DNA of 64,000 bases from Clostridiales bacterium (GTDB lineage: Bacteria; Bacillota; Clostridia; Lachnospirales; Lachnospiraceae). The stretch is from the NCBI GenBank assembly GCA_021203365.1, contig JAJQBI010000030.1, positions 124,001-188,000 on the forward strand. Direction: 5' to 3'. The translations under genes and the position numbers were made by a program. Under the pieces are notes generated by a model. The model made no database searches. It was given only the letters and a program-made list of their open reading frames with translations, and had not been told where the DNA came from. How positions within the stretch are numbered: the stretch's first letter is position 1; every line of letters starts with the position of its first letter. Below are positions 43,730-53,423 of the stretch, piece by piece.

Positions 43730-44398
43730 TTATACCTCCAGGATCTGCTCGATCTGCGAGACGATTTCATTATAATCCAGCGTTTCTTCATCCAGAAGCT
43801 CCTCCAGGCGCAGAAGGACATCCTTCCTGTAGTTCAGATTGCATCTCCCGATCCGCCCGGTCAGGCGGCATACCTCCCGGTACAGGTCATCCTTCTGTGC
43901 ATGGAGGCGGCCGTAGAGATCGATCCGCTCCACACGCTTGCCCGCCTTAATGATGTTTCGCACATTTTCGCTTAAGATCATATCGTCCACGATTCCCCAG
44001 AAGGCCATCAGGTCGTCCAGCACCCGCTGAAACTCCAGAAGAGGCGCGTCCCCGGCGGCTGCCTTCTGCATCTCATAAATCGCCAGCTGCACATAGGCGA
44101 GAGACTCGCTTCCGATTTCCTCCCGGAGAACAATTGCGTTGTCATAGGCTCGGAGAAGGTTGCTCATCATGGAATTGGGATTGTTCTCATCAAAGGCATA
44201 GCTTCTGGTAAAATCCTCTCCGTCCTTATAAATATCCGGAATTTCCAGCTTTTCACAGAATGCCTTGTATTCCTTGGCAATCTTGTCCAGCATGGTGTCA
44301 TAGGTGACAAAATAAAGGCGCATGGTGGTGTACACCCGCTCTGTGTACCGGCCCAGCCAGTAAAGCCGGTCGGTCTGTTCTACTGAGATAATACCCAT
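43730..44398 (-). CDS. Alpha-E domain protein
   Basis: 222 residues, almost wholly helical, opening with MGIISVEQTDRLYWLGRYTERVYTTMRLY, the alpha-E signature (COG2307). It has no known catalytic residues and is nearly always encoded next to a circularly permuted ATP-grasp protein, sometimes fused to it. It overlaps the end of that gene by 19 bases here. A role as scaffold or substrate carrier in amide-bond formation has been proposed for the family and is not shown. Confidence 0.87.
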   Translation of the reverse strand: MGIISVEQTDRLYWLGRYTERVYTTMRLYFVTYDTMLDKIAKEYKAFCEKLEIPDIYKDGEDFTRSYAFDENNPNSMMSNLLRAYDNAIVLREEIGSESLAYVQLAIYEMQKAAAGDAPLLEFQRVLDDLMAFWGIVDDMILSENVRNIIKAGKRVERIDLYGRLHAQKDDLYREVCRLTGRIGRCNLNYRKDVLLRLEELLDEETLDYNEIVSQIEQILEV

Positions 44399-45699
44399 GT
44401 GTCTTTAAAACCTCCTCCCTGTGAAGAATTCACGATAAACGAATCCGGGTTTCTGGAGAAACGGGTCAGCCCGCTCTTCCAGACCTGTGTGCGGTCCCCG
44501 GAAAGAACAAAGGCGCGCAGATCTGCCTTGCGGGGAACGATCTCCCCCTTATCAAATATGTTCAGATCCTCAAAATCAATGACCTCCTGAGCGATGAAAC
44601 GCCTGGGCTGGGCCTCCATCAGAGCCAGAAAGCTCTCCTTCTGCTCCTTCGTCATCTTGCTGGCAAAAACCACGCCGTAGCCTCCGGCCTCCGCCACGTC
44701 CTTGAGAACCAGACGGTCAAAATTGGCCAGAACAAATTTCTTATCCTCCTCATAAAAGGGAAGATAGGTGGGCGCGTTCTGAAGAATAGGCTCCTGCTTC
44801 AGATAATATTTAATCATCCTGGGAACAAAATAATAAATACCCTTATCGTCGGCGATCCCGTTTCCGGGCGTGTTCAGAAGCGCCACGTTCCCCTTTCGGT
44901 AAACATCAAAAATATGGGGAATTCCGATAACGGATTCAGGGTTGAAATTCATGGGATCCAGATATTCATCGGAAATCCTCCGGTAAACAGCGCCCACCTT
45001 TTCCTTCTTCCCGGAATAATCCACGAAATAGAGGGTGTCATTCTCCACGGTAAGCTCGCTTCCGTTTACCAGATGGGCTCCGGTCTTCTCCGCGAAATAG
45101 GAATGCTCAAAATACGCCGCGTTATAGCGCCCGGGGGTGAGAATCACATTAATACCGCCGGTATTCACCGCGTCCATGGTCTCCCTTAACATATCCGCGT
45201 AGTTCCGGTTGTCCTCCAGATGAAATTTCTGATAGGTCCGGGGGGAACACCGGCGGCAGAGATTGCGGGCGATCATGGGGTAGGAGGCGCCGGACGGAAC
45301 CCGGAGATTGTCCTCCAGAATATACCACTCTTTGTTTTTGCCTTTTACCAGGTCAATGCCGGAAATATGGGAATACACGCCCTTTGGCGGCACGATGCCT
45401 TCACACTGAACCATGTACCCGCTGGACGCGTAGACAAAGTCCTCCGGGACCACATTGTCGCGGATGATCTTCTTCTCTGAATAGATGTCCTTCAGGAACA
45501 GATTCAGCGCGTCCACGCGCTGCGCCAGCCCTTTCTCGAGCATGTCAAATTCTTCTTTTGTGATGATCCTGGGGATCACATCAAAAGGAAAAAGCTGTTC
45601 CTTAAACGTATTGTTTTTGTAAATACCGAATTTCACGCCATACCTGGCAAGCAGTTCATTGATCGTATCCGAACGATCATACAATTCCATGTCGTACAA
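44380..45699 (-). CDS. Circularly permuted type 2 ATP-grasp protein
   Basis: 439 residues. Key segments are YSHISGIDLVKGKNKEWYILEDNLRVPSGASYP, RNRNYADMLRETMDAV-like helix, LTPGRYNAAYFEHSYFAEKTGA, and GIADDKGIYYFVPRMIKYYLKQEPIL; the C-terminus SSQGGGFKDTWVLS is the displaced ATP-grasp strand. This is COG2308, a predicted ATP-dependent carboxylate-amine ligase. A TTG start at 45699 is favoured because GGAGG is seven bases before it but sixteen before the ATG at 45690. First gene of a five-gene operon. Confidence 0.86.
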   Translation of the reverse strand: MYDMELYDRSDTINELLARYGVKFGIYKNNTFKEQLFPFDVIPRIITKEEFDMLEKGLAQRVDALNLFLKDIYSEKKIIRDNVVPEDFVYASSGYMVQCEGIVPPKGVYSHISGIDLVKGKNKEWYILEDNLRVPSGASYPMIARNLCRRCSPRTYQKFHLEDNRNYADMLRETMDAVNTGGINVILTPGRYNAAYFEHSYFAEKTGAHLVNGSELTVENDTLYFVDYSGKKEKVGAVYRRISDEYLDPMNFNPESVIGIPHIFDVYRKGNVALLNTPGNGIADDKGIYYFVPRMIKYYLKQEPILQNAPTYLPFYEEDKKFVLANFDRLVLKDVAEAGGYGVVFASKMTKEQKESFLALMEAQPRRFIAQEVIDFEDLNIFDKGEIVPRKADLRAFVLSGDRTQVWKSGLTRFSRNPDSFIVNSSQGGGFKDTWVLSQ

Positions 45700-45737
45700 C
45701 TGATTTCCTCCCTCCGGTTATGTATGATAGAAAGAAA

Positions 45738-45780
45738 AAGGACAACGATGATTCGCCACCGGCAAAACATCCTTGTCCTT
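45738..45780 (-). promoter_or_regulatory. Leader hairpin of the ATP-grasp operon, attenuator-like
   Basis: Minus strand: AAGGACAAgGATG pairs with CATCgTTGTCCTT (one mismatch) around a 17-base loop, then TTTTCTTT. It starts within about ten bases of the expected transcript start and ends about 40 bases before the TTG start codon. It looks like an intrinsic terminator in the leader, or a 5' stabilising hairpin. Confidence 0.6.
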
Positions 45781-45792
45781 CGCTCCTTATTC

Positions 45793-45821
45793 ACTATAAC
45801 AGAATATTTTTCCACTGTCAA
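45793..45821 (-). promoter_or_regulatory. Promoter of the ATP-grasp operon
   Basis: Minus strand: -35 TTGACA (45816-45821), 17-base spacer, -10 TATAGT (45793-45798). A perfect -35 and one mismatch in the -10. Confidence 0.85.
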
Positions 45822-45967
45822 CTGCCGAAAAAAAACATTTGAGGGCGGGTGCTGACTTTTTTTAAGAAAAAAAGGAATTTGCCGGTTTTTGCAGAATATA
45901 ATTAATAAGAGACATTTTGTCGCCGCAGAAAAAATGAAAATATTTTCCGTTTGCAAAGGAAACATAT

Positions 45968-46978
45968 ATGAATATCAGAGAGAATATGGAAGAAAGAGAG
46001 ACGCTTCTCCTATGTCCTTACGCCTCCCGCAGCCGGGATACCCGGGGGCGGGACCGGGCGGAGGAGGAGTGTGATGTGCGTACGGCCTACCAGCGGGACC
46101 GGGACCGTATTCTGCACTGCAAGGCATTCCGGCGCATGAAGGATAAAACACAGGTTTTTCTCGCACCTCAGGGAGATCATTACCGAAACCGACTGACCCA
46201 TACTCTGGAGGTTTCCCAGATTGCCCGGACCATCGCCCGGGCACTCCGGCTGAATGAGGATCTGGTGGAAGCCATCGCCCTGGGCCACGACCTGGGCCAT
46301 ACCCCTTTCGGGCACGCCGGGGAACGGGCACTGAACGCCATCCATCCGGAAGGCTTTGCCCACTACATACAGAGCGTGCGGGTGGTGGAGGTTCTGGAGA
46401 AGAACGGTGCGGGACTGAACCTGACCTGGGAGGTCCGGGATGGCATCCGCAATCACAGAACCAGCGGAAGCCCTTCCACTCTGGAAGGACAGGTGGTCCG
46501 CCTTTCTGACAAAATCGCCTATGTCCACCATGACATGGACGACGCGCAGAGAGCCGGACTGATCACCGAGGACGATATTCCCATCACCCTTCGGATCCTT
46601 CTGGGATATACCACAAGAGAAAGGCTGAACACCTTTGTCCATGATATTATTGAGAACAGTATGGATCAGGACCAGATCCGGATGTCCGATGAGATCCACC
46701 AGGCTCTGATGGATCTGCGCTCCATCATGTTCCGCAGTGTATACAACAATCCCGCCGCAAAAAAGGAAGAGGAAAAAGCCATTAAAATGCTCACAGAGCT
46801 TTACGAATATTACATTGACCATCCGGAAGCCATGTCCGCGGAATATCTGGAAATGATCACCTGGCGCGGCCAGCCAAAAGGCCAGGTGGTCTGCGACTAT
46901 CTCTCCGGCATGACCGACCAGTACTGCATGAACAAATTCCGGGAGATCTACATACCCAGAGCCTGGGAGGTTTATTAG
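45968..46978 (+). CDS. dgt: Deoxyguanosinetriphosphate triphosphohydrolase-like protein
   Basis: 336 residues. The HD-domain metal ligands are RNRLTHTLEVSQIAR and GHDLGHTPFGHAGE, with a later SDKIAYVHHDMDDA. This is the short Dgt form that precedes dnaG in Clostridia. It hydrolyses dNTPs to nucleosides and triphosphate. The ATG follows AAAGGAAACAT. Its stop is one base before the dnaG start region, indicating an operon. Confidence 0.92.
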   Translation: MNIRENMEERETLLLCPYASRSRDTRGRDRAEEECDVRTAYQRDRDRILHCKAFRRMKDKTQVFLAPQGDHYRNRLTHTLEVSQIARTIARALRLNEDLVEAIALGHDLGHTPFGHAGERALNAIHPEGFAHYIQSVRVVEVLEKNGAGLNLTWEVRDGIRNHRTSGSPSTLEGQVVRLSDKIAYVHHDMDDAQRAGLITEDDIPITLRILLGYTTRERLNTFVHDIIENSMDQDQIRMSDEIHQALMDLRSIMFRSVYNNPAAKKEEEKAIKMLTELYEYYIDHPEAMSAEYLEMITWRGQPKGQVVCDYLSGMTDQYCMNKFREIYIPRAWEVY

Positions 46979-46979
46979 A

Positions 46980-48785
46980 ATGCGAAACGGCGCACGATAT
47001 GACGAGGATATAATCGAGGAGGTCCGGACAAAAAACGACATTGTGGACGTGATTTCCCAATATGTGAAGCTGACACGCAAGGGAAGCAACTATTTTGGTC
47101 TGTGTCCTTTTCACAACGAGAAATCCCCCTCCTTCTCCGTATCCCCCTCAAAGCAGATGTATTACTGCTTCGGATGTGGGGCCGGAGGTAACATTTTTAA
47201 TTTTATTATGGAATATGAGAACCTGTCCTTCGGAGAGGCTCTTTCCCGGCTGGCCCAGCGCGCGGGGGTTTCCCTGCCAAAAATCGAGTATTCCGGCAGG
47301 GCCGGGGAACAGGCACGGCGAAGAGCCGCCCTTCTGGAGATCCACAAGCTGGCGGCCGGCTATTTTTACTACCAGCTGCGCGGAAAAGACGGACGCAGTG
47401 CCCTGGATTACCTGCGGGGCCGGGAGCTGAAGGAGGAAACCATCCGGAAATTCGGCCTGGGGTACGCCGGCAGATCCGGCAGCCTGTACCGGTATCTGAA
47501 AGGAAGAAACTACAGCGACGAGCTTCTCCGGGATTCCGGACTTTTCAATGTGGACGAGCGCCGCGGAATGTATGACAAATTCCGGGACCGGGTGATTTTT
47601 CCCATTATGGACGTGAACAGCCGGGTCATCGGCTTCGGCGGCCGGGTGATGGGTGACGGAAAGCCCAAATATCTGAATTCCCCGGAAACGGAAATCTTCG
47701 ACAAAGGCCGGAATCTGTACGGACTCCACGCGGCCCGGTCTTCCCGGAAGGAGAACCTGATTCTCTGCGAGGGATACATGGATGTGATCGCCATGCATCA
47801 GGCTGGCTTCACCAACGCCGTGGCCTCCCTGGGAACGGCCCTGACGTCCGGCCACGCCAGTCTGGTCAAGCGATACACCCGGGAAGTTCTGCTCCTCTAT
47901 GACAGCGACGAGGCCGGGATCCGGGCTGCCCTCCGCGCCATTCCCATTCTCCGGGAGGCAGGGGTGAATTCCAGGGTGGTCAGCCTGAAGCCCTTTAAAG
48001 ACCCGGATGAATTCATAAAGAGCCAGGGAGCACAGGCCTTTGAGGAAAGGCTTGCGCAGGCCACAGACAGCTTTCTCTTCCGCATTTATACCTGTGAAAG
48101 GGAGTTCGACATGAACACTCCCCAGGGGCAGAATGAATTTTTCCAGCAATGTGCCCGACTGCTGCTGGAGCTCTCCGACGAGCTGGAACGGAAGCTTTAC
48201 ATAGAAGCCATTGTCCGGGACTATGGCAGATACGGAATCCGGGCGGAGGATCTGCGAAAGCGGGTCAACGCCCTGGCCATAAAGGGCACGCCGGCAGAAA
48301 CCCGGGTCCGTCCCATACCCGCCGGGGGCCCCGAAAAAAGGAAAAAAGAATCTGCCGGGGAAAAAGCCCAGAAGCTCCTGCTGACCTGGCTTGGCAACTG
48401 TCCTTCTGTCTTTGACACCGCAGAACAATATCTCTCGCCGGAAGATTTTGTGGTTCCTCTGTACCGCCAGGTGGCGGAGATGCTCTTTTCCCAGCACCGC
48501 CAGGGGGATGTGAATCCCGGCCGGCTTCTGAACGCCTTCACAGACAGCGAAGAACAGCGGGAGGTAGCCGCGCTGTTTAACACCACCCTCCACCTGGAAA
48601 ATGAGGAAGAAGAGACAAGAGCCTTCACGGATGCCCTCTTCCGCGTGAAGGAAGAGAGCCTGCGGGAAAAAAGCCGCAGTCTGGACCCCTCGGACATGGA
48701 AGGGGTGAAGAAGCAGATTCAGGCAAAAAAGGATCTGGAGGAGCTGGAAAGAAAACGGCGGGAACTGCATATTTCCTTTCATTAA
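46980..48785 (+). CDS. dnaG: DNA primase
   Basis: 601 residues. The zinc-binding domain reads CPFHNEKSPSFSVSPSKQMYYCFGCGAGGN; the catalytic core has KFRDRVIFPIMDVNSRVIGFGGR and the TOPRIM acidic residues in ILCEGYMDVIAMHQAG and LLYDSDEAGIRA. The C-terminal helical domain binds DnaB. It makes RNA primers at the replication fork. It sits between dgt and rpoD as the classic macromolecular synthesis operon. Confidence 0.97.
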   Translation: MRNGARYDEDIIEEVRTKNDIVDVISQYVKLTRKGSNYFGLCPFHNEKSPSFSVSPSKQMYYCFGCGAGGNIFNFIMEYENLSFGEALSRLAQRAGVSLPKIEYSGRAGEQARRRAALLEIHKLAAGYFYYQLRGKDGRSALDYLRGRELKEETIRKFGLGYAGRSGSLYRYLKGRNYSDELLRDSGLFNVDERRGMYDKFRDRVIFPIMDVNSRVIGFGGRVMGDGKPKYLNSPETEIFDKGRNLYGLHAARSSRKENLILCEGYMDVIAMHQAGFTNAVASLGTALTSGHASLVKRYTREVLLLYDSDEAGIRAALRAIPILREAGVNSRVVSLKPFKDPDEFIKSQGAQAFEERLAQATDSFLFRIYTCEREFDMNTPQGQNEFFQQCARLLLELSDELERKLYIEAIVRDYGRYGIRAEDLRKRVNALAIKGTPAETRVRPIPAGGPEKRKKESAGEKAQKLLLTWLGNCPSVFDTAEQYLSPEDFVVPLYRQVAEMLFSQHRQGDVNPGRLLNAFTDSEEQREVAALFNTTLHLENEEEETRAFTDALFRVKEESLREKSRSLDPSDMEGVKKQIQAKKDLEELERKRRELHISFH

Positions 48786-48824
48786 GGATAAAATATAATC
48801 ACTATATGGAGGTATAGAGCACAT

Positions 48825-49955
48825 ATGGAAATGAATATGGCAAAATTCAGTGAGAAACTTGTGGAACTCCTGGAGCTTGCGAAAAAGAAGAAGAATGTTC
48901 TGGAATACCAGGAGATCAGCGACTTTTTTAAGGACACGCCTCTGGACGTGGAACAGATGGAAAAGGTTTTTGATTTCCTGGAGGCCAGCGGGGTGGACGT
49001 GCTCCGGATCTCGGAAAACAGCGGGGACGAGCTGGTTCTTGAAAATGATGATACGGAATTCGAGGCCCTGGACGAGGAAGAGGAGGTGGATCTTGAAAAG
49101 ATTGACCTCTCCGTTCCGGAGGGCGTGAGCATTGAAGACCCGGTCCGCATGTACCTGAAGGAAATCGGTAAGGTCCCTCTTCTCACCGCAGATGAGGAAA
49201 TTGAGCTTGCCAAACGCATGGAGCAGGGGGACGAGGACGCGAAAAAGCGCCTGGCCGAGGCCAATCTTCGTCTGGTTGTCAGCATCGCAAAGCGCTATGT
49301 AGGCCGGGGAATGCTTTTCCTGGATCTGATCCAGGAGGGAAACCTTGGACTTATCAAGGCCGTGGAAAAATTTGATTACCGCAAAGGCTATAAATTCAGC
49401 ACCTACGCCACCTGGTGGATCCGCCAGGCCATCACCCGGGCCATCGCGGATCAGGCCCGCACCATCCGGATTCCGGTCCATATGGTGGAGACGATCAACA
49501 AGCTGATCCGGGTATCCAGACAGCTCCTCCAGGAGCTTGGGCGGGAACCTACCCCGGAGGAAATCGCGGAAGAGATGAATATGCCTGTAGACCGTGTCCG
49601 GGAAATTCTTAAGATTTCCCAGGAACCGGTTTCTCTGGAAACCCCCATCGGCGAGGAGGAGGACAGCCATCTGGGCGATTTTATCCAGGATGACAACGTT
49701 CCGGTGCCGGCGGAGGCAGCCGCCTTCACCCTCCTCAAGGAACAGCTCACAGAGGTGCTCAGCACCCTTACCGACCGGGAACAGAAGGTTTTAAGACTTC
49801 GTTTCGGCCTGGACGACGGCCGGGCCAGAACCCTGGAAGAGGTGGGCAAGGAATTTAACGTTACCAGAGAACGAATCCGTCAGATCGAGGCGAAGGCACT
49901 GCGAAAGCTCCGCCATCCAAGCCGCAGCCGCAAGCTGAAGGATTATCTAGATTAA
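48825..49955 (+). CDS. rpoD: Primary sigma factor
   Basis: 376 residues. Region 1.1 (1-80) is followed by [27 protein letters not shown] (1.2), the region 2 core [69 protein letters not shown], region 3, and region 4 [32 protein letters not shown]. It lacks the long non-conserved region of E. coli sigma-70, as in Firmicutes. Start after GGAGGTATAGAGCACAT. Confidence 0.98.
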   Translation: MEMNMAKFSEKLVELLELAKKKKNVLEYQEISDFFKDTPLDVEQMEKVFDFLEASGVDVLRISENSGDELVLENDDTEFEALDEEEEVDLEKIDLSVPEGVSIEDPVRMYLKEIGKVPLLTADEEIELAKRMEQGDEDAKKRLAEANLRLVVSIAKRYVGRGMLFLDLIQEGNLGLIKAVEKFDYRKGYKFSTYATWWIRQAITRAIADQARTIRIPVHMVETINKLIRVSRQLLQELGREPTPEEIAEEMNMPVDRVREILKISQEPVSLETPIGEEEDSHLGDFIQDDNVPVPAEAAAFTLLKEQLTEVLSTLTDREQKVLRLRFGLDDGRARTLEEVGKEFNVTRERIRQIEAKALRKLRHPSRSRKLKDYLD

Positions 49956-50016
49956 AGGCAGGAACCTGTACGACGCCTTACAGACACCAGAGCTTCCCCT
50001 CTCTGGATACATAAAA

Positions 50017-50057
50017 AGACCGCTCCGCGGCTGAATTTTTCAGTCCGGAGCGGTCTT
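50017..50057. terminator. Terminator after rpoD
   Basis: AAGACCGCTCCG pairs with CGGAGCGGTCTT, with an inner CTG/CAG extension. It lies between convergent rpoD and the esterase gene and can serve both. Confidence 0.88.
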
Positions 50058-50065
50058 CAGTCATC

Positions 50066-51127
50066 TCAAAGGTTTGCGTCCAGGAATTCCTTTACTTTTT
50101 CCAGTTCCTCGTCGGTGTACATAATGTCACCCGCATGTCCGGAATCCTTTACGGTATGGAAGGTCACATTTTCTTCCCCAAGGACCCTGCAGGCCGTCTC
50201 ATAGAGATCCTGAGACTGAAGGATGGGAACTGTAATGTCGCAGTCTCCGTGGGCGATCCAGATCTTCATCCCGCTGTCCGCCAGGTTTTCCTCCACATAG
50301 GTATGGGGATTGCAGTACGCCAGCTCCTCCTCCGTCATCTCGCTGGTATTCTGACGAAGCCAGTAGGATTCCACGTCCTCGTACCCTTCCAGGATATCCA
50401 CATCCAGCCAGGAATTGGCGATCTTTATGATAAAGCGCGGAATCCCAAGCTCATCCCACTGGTCCTCCATTGTCCCAAGCTCAATGCAGCCGTAAAAGTC
50501 CACCAGTACATCCACCGAGGCGGAAATATTTTCCTCCTGCTCCTCCTCTCCCACATAGGGGAGGTCTGTAAATTCCTCATCGTTGGTCACCGCGGCCATC
50601 ACCGCCAGGTAACCTCCGGCGGACTCTCCCCAGATCGCCACATGCTCCGCGTCGTAGCCATAGGTGTCGGCATGGGCCCGCAGATACCGGACGGCTGCTT
50701 TCACATCCTGTACCGCGGCCGGATAGGCCGCCTCCTGGGCCAGGCGATAATTCACCGTGGCGCAGGCGTACCCGTGATCCCGGAAATAGCGGTACATCAG
50801 CTGCGCCTGCCGGGACTGCTGATCATTGGAAATAAAACCGCCGCCGTGAACCAGAACAAAAAGCTTCGGATTCTCCACATCGGAGGGGACATAGAGATCC
50901 AGAACGTCCGAATCGGAAACTTCAGAATACTGCACTCCCAGATAACTCTCTCCCCCGTCCCACGAAGTAGATTCATCCATATCGATCTTTTTCGCGGTAA
51001 GGTTGCGAAACACGATGTAAGTGGTGCTGTGATTCACGGCCAGAATCACCCCCACAAGAATCAGGATACACAAAACCACAATCAGTATGACACGGCCCGC
51101 GTGTCTTTTCTTTTTCATTTTATCCAT
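50066..51127 (-). CDS. Membrane-anchored alpha/beta hydrolase (carboxylesterase type)
   Basis: 353 residues. An N-terminal positively charged stretch and one helix (VILIVVLCILILVGVILAV) anchor it, with the enzyme outside. The hydrolase has the oxyanion motif LVHGGGFIS, the nucleophile in IWGESAGGYLAVM, a late Asp and the His in KDSGHAGDIMY. This is the hormone-sensitive-lipase/BD-FAE-like group acting on acetyl or short acyl esters, often on glycans. It is monocistronic, convergent with rpoD. Confidence 0.82.
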   Translation of the reverse strand: MDKMKKKRHAGRVILIVVLCILILVGVILAVNHSTTYIVFRNLTAKKIDMDESTSWDGGESYLGVQYSEVSDSDVLDLYVPSDVENPKLFVLVHGGGFISNDQQSRQAQLMYRYFRDHGYACATVNYRLAQEAAYPAAVQDVKAAVRYLRAHADTYGYDAEHVAIWGESAGGYLAVMAAVTNDEEFTDLPYVGEEEQEENISASVDVLVDFYGCIELGTMEDQWDELGIPRFIIKIANSWLDVDILEGYEDVESYWLRQNTSEMTEEELAYCNPHTYVEENLADSGMKIWIAHGDCDITVPILQSQDLYETACRVLGEENVTFHTVKDSGHAGDIMYTDEELEKVKEFLDANL

Positions 51128-51293
51128 CCCTTTCTCTCTTCTCCCACAGACGAAGCGTGGAGCAAATTGCCTGTCTGCACTTAAAGGCGTCTTTCATCCT
51201 CGCCGCTCCCCAGGTGGGAACGTATACTGAAATCTTCTCTTTAAAACACACTGGAATCCTCCACACACCCCGTCAGGTACCGTATATGAAAAC

Positions 51294-51321
51294 TGTGCAG
51301 AACGCCGCAAGCGCCTGCACA
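51294..51321 (-). terminator. Terminator of the glycolytic operon
   Basis: TGTGCAG/CTGCACA outer stem with a GC-rich inner loop, followed on the minus strand by GTTTTC, about 30 bases after the tpiA stop. Confidence 0.65.
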
Positions 51322-51348
51322 ATCTTCAGATCACTCTTTCACCTGTTT

Positions 51349-52098
51349 TTATTTATAGCAGACGATCTTGCCAAAATCTGCCTTCAGGCTGGCTCCGCCT
51401 ACCAGGCCTCCGTCGATGTCCGCCTGTGCAAAAAGCTCTGCGGCATTTCCTGCGTTCACGGATCCGCCATACTGAATGCGGATAGCCTGCGCAGTGGCCT
51501 CGTCATACACCTCAGCGATGCAGGCCCGGATTCCGGCGCAAACCTCTTCCGCCTGCTCTGTGGTGGCTGTCTTGCCGGTGCCGATGGCCCAGATGGGCTC
51601 GTAGGCGATAACAAGGATCTTTGCCTGATCCGCAGTCACTCCCTGAAGTCCGATCTTCACCTGCTGGCGAATGAAATCCATGGTCACTCCCTGCTCTCTC
51701 TGCGTCAGAGTCTCGCCGCAGCACATAATCGGGGTAAGTCCATGCTCCAGAGCCTTGAGAACCTTCTTGTTCACGGTCTCATCGGTCTCCGCGAAATACT
51801 CTCTTCTCTCTGAGTGGCCGATCACCACATATTTTACACCCGCGTCTGTCAGCATATTCGGGGAAATCTCACCGGTGTAGGCACCCTTCTCCTCATAATA
51901 CATATTCTCGGCGCCAACCTGAATATTGGTTCCCTTTACAGCTTCCACAACCGGAATGATATCGATGGCCGGAACACAGAAAACAACATCCGCATCCTCG
52001 TTTCCAACAAGGGGCTTCAGAGTCTCAACCAGGGCGACCGCCTCGGTGGGAGTCATGTTCATTTTCCAGTTTCCAGCAATAATTTTCTTTCTCGCCAT
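51349..52098 (-). CDS. tpiA: Triosephosphate isomerase
   Basis: 249 residues. Conserved N-terminal [12 protein letters not shown] with the catalytic Lys, [14 protein letters not shown] with His, [17 protein letters not shown] with the catalytic Glu and loop 6, and [10 protein letters not shown] for phosphate binding. It interconverts dihydroxyacetone phosphate and glyceraldehyde-3-phosphate. Third gene after gap and pgk. Confidence 0.98.
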   Translation of the reverse strand: MARKKIIAGNWKMNMTPTEAVALVETLKPLVGNEDADVVFCVPAIDIIPVVEAVKGTNIQVGAENMYYEEKGAYTGEISPNMLTDAGVKYVVIGHSERREYFAETDETVNKKVLKALEHGLTPIMCCGETLTQREQGVTMDFIRQQVKIGLQGVTADQAKILVIAYEPIWAIGTGKTATTEQAEEVCAGIRACIAEVYDEATAQAIRIQYGGSVNAGNAAELFAQADIDGGLVGGASLKADFGKIVCYK

Positions 52099-52129
52099 TT
52101 TGATTCTCTCTCCTTATATCGTACTGTTT

Positions 52130-53323
52130 TTATTTGTCGTTGGCCGCGGCTACACCCGGAAGCTCCTTGCCTTCCAGGAATTCCAGGGACGCCCCGCCGC
52201 CGGTGGAAATATGGGTCATCTTATCGCCATATCCAAGAATGTTCACTGCCGCCGCGGAGTCGCCGCCGCCGATAATGGTGATGGCATCGGTATCCGCAAG
52301 AGCTTTGGCAATGGCCTCCGTGCCATGGGCAAAGTTGGGCATCTCAAAGCAGCCCATGGGTCCGTTCCACACAACCGTCTTCGCATCCTTCACCGCATCC
52401 GCAAAGATCTTCTCTGTCTCCGGTCCGATGTCCAGACCCTGCCAGTCATCCCCGATCTCACCGGCGGGAACGATCTGAGAATTGCAGTCGTTGGAGAAAG
52501 CATCGCCGATCTTGCTGTCCACAGGAAGAAGAAGCTTCACGCCCTTCTCCTCCGCCTTCTTGATCATCTCAAGCGCGTACTGAAGATAGTCATCCTCGCA
52601 GAGAGATTTGCCGATCTTTCCGCCCTGAGCCTTGCTGAAGGTGTAGGACATGCCGCCGCCGATAATAAGAACATCCACCTTGTCAAGAAGGTTGTTGATC
52701 ACGGAAATCTTGCTGGAAACCTTCGCGCCGCCAAGGATGGCCACAAAAGGTCTCTTGGGATTGTCCACCGCGTTTCCAAGGAAGTCGATCTCTTTCTGCA
52801 TCAGATATCCAACAACCGCGGTATCCACATATTTGGTAACGCCCACATTGGAACAGTGCGCTCTGTGAGCGGTTCCAAAGGCATCATTTACAAATACGTC
52901 ACACAGAGAAGCAAGCTCCTGGCTGAAAGCGTCGCCGTTCTTGGTCTCCTCCACACGATAACGGGTGTTCTCAAGAAGGATTACATCTCCGTCCTGCATG
53001 GCCTCCACGGCCGCTTTTGCATTGGGTCCTACAACCTCCGGATCCGCCGCGAACTTAACTTCCTGTCCCAGAAGCTCGGTAAGACGCGCGGCTACAGGGG
53101 CAAGAGAAAGCTCCGGCTTCGGCTCACCCTTGGGCTTGCCCAGATGGGAGCAGAGGATGATTCTGCCGCCGTCCGCGATCAGCTTCTTAATGGTTGGAAG
53201 AGCGGCAACCAGACGGTTCTCATCTGTGATCTTTCCATTCTGAAGAGGAACGTTAAAGTCACATCTCACCAGGACTTTCTTTCCTTTTACATTAATATCA
53301 TCAACTGTTTTCTTGTTCAGCAT
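52130..53323 (-). CDS. pgk: Phosphoglycerate kinase
   Basis: 397 residues from the ATG at 53323, which follows AAGGAGGCACATGAG; the track start at 53383 lies inside a hairpin and is rejected. [15 protein letters not shown] is the substrate-site opening, [14 protein letters not shown] and the end [12 protein letters not shown].. [18 protein letters not shown] are ATP-site hallmarks. It makes ATP from 1,3-bisphosphoglycerate. Confidence 0.98.
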   Translation of the reverse strand: MLNKKTVDDINVKGKKVLVRCDFNVPLQNGKITDENRLVAALPTIKKLIADGGRIILCSHLGKPKGEPKPELSLAPVAARLTELLGQEVKFAADPEVVGPNAKAAVEAMQDGDVILLENTRYRVEETKNGDAFSQELASLCDVFVNDAFGTAHRAHCSNVGVTKYVDTAVVGYLMQKEIDFLGNAVDNPKRPFVAILGGAKVSSKISVINNLLDKVDVLIIGGGMSYTFSKAQGGKIGKSLCEDDYLQYALEMIKKAEEKGVKLLLPVDSKIGDAFSNDCNSQIVPAGEIGDDWQGLDIGPETEKIFADAVKDAKTVVWNGPMGCFEMPNFAHGTEAIAKALADTDAITIIGGGDSAAAVNILGYGDKMTHISTGGGASLEFLEGKELPGVAAANDK

Positions 53324-53365
53324 CTCATGTGCCTCCTTAAAAAAATAACTTATTCTCATACCCGA

Positions 53366-53398
53366 AAAGGGTCCGGTCCTCACCAGACCGGACCCTTT
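53366..53398 (-). terminator. Hairpin between gap and pgk
   Basis: AAAGGGTCCGGTC and GACCGGACCCTTT form a perfect 13-bp stem with a seven-base loop, 26 bases after the gap stop. On the minus strand it ends in CCCTTTTCGG. It may partially terminate, so that gap is made in excess of pgk and tpiA, or it may protect a processed 3' end. Confidence 0.75.
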
Positions 53399-53423
53399 CT
53401 TGAGTCTATTCTCCTGCTATAGT

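Noticed and set aside
47148-49670. 840-residue minus-strand ORF opposite dnaG and rpoD
   Set aside because: It lies wholly antisense to two highly conserved genes and shows no domain; long shadow ORFs are expected from the GC-rich third positions.
51128-51293. Riboswitch or small RNA in the gap before the esterase
   Set aside because: No T-box, purine, or other recognisable riboswitch core was seen here or in the other long leaders I read.
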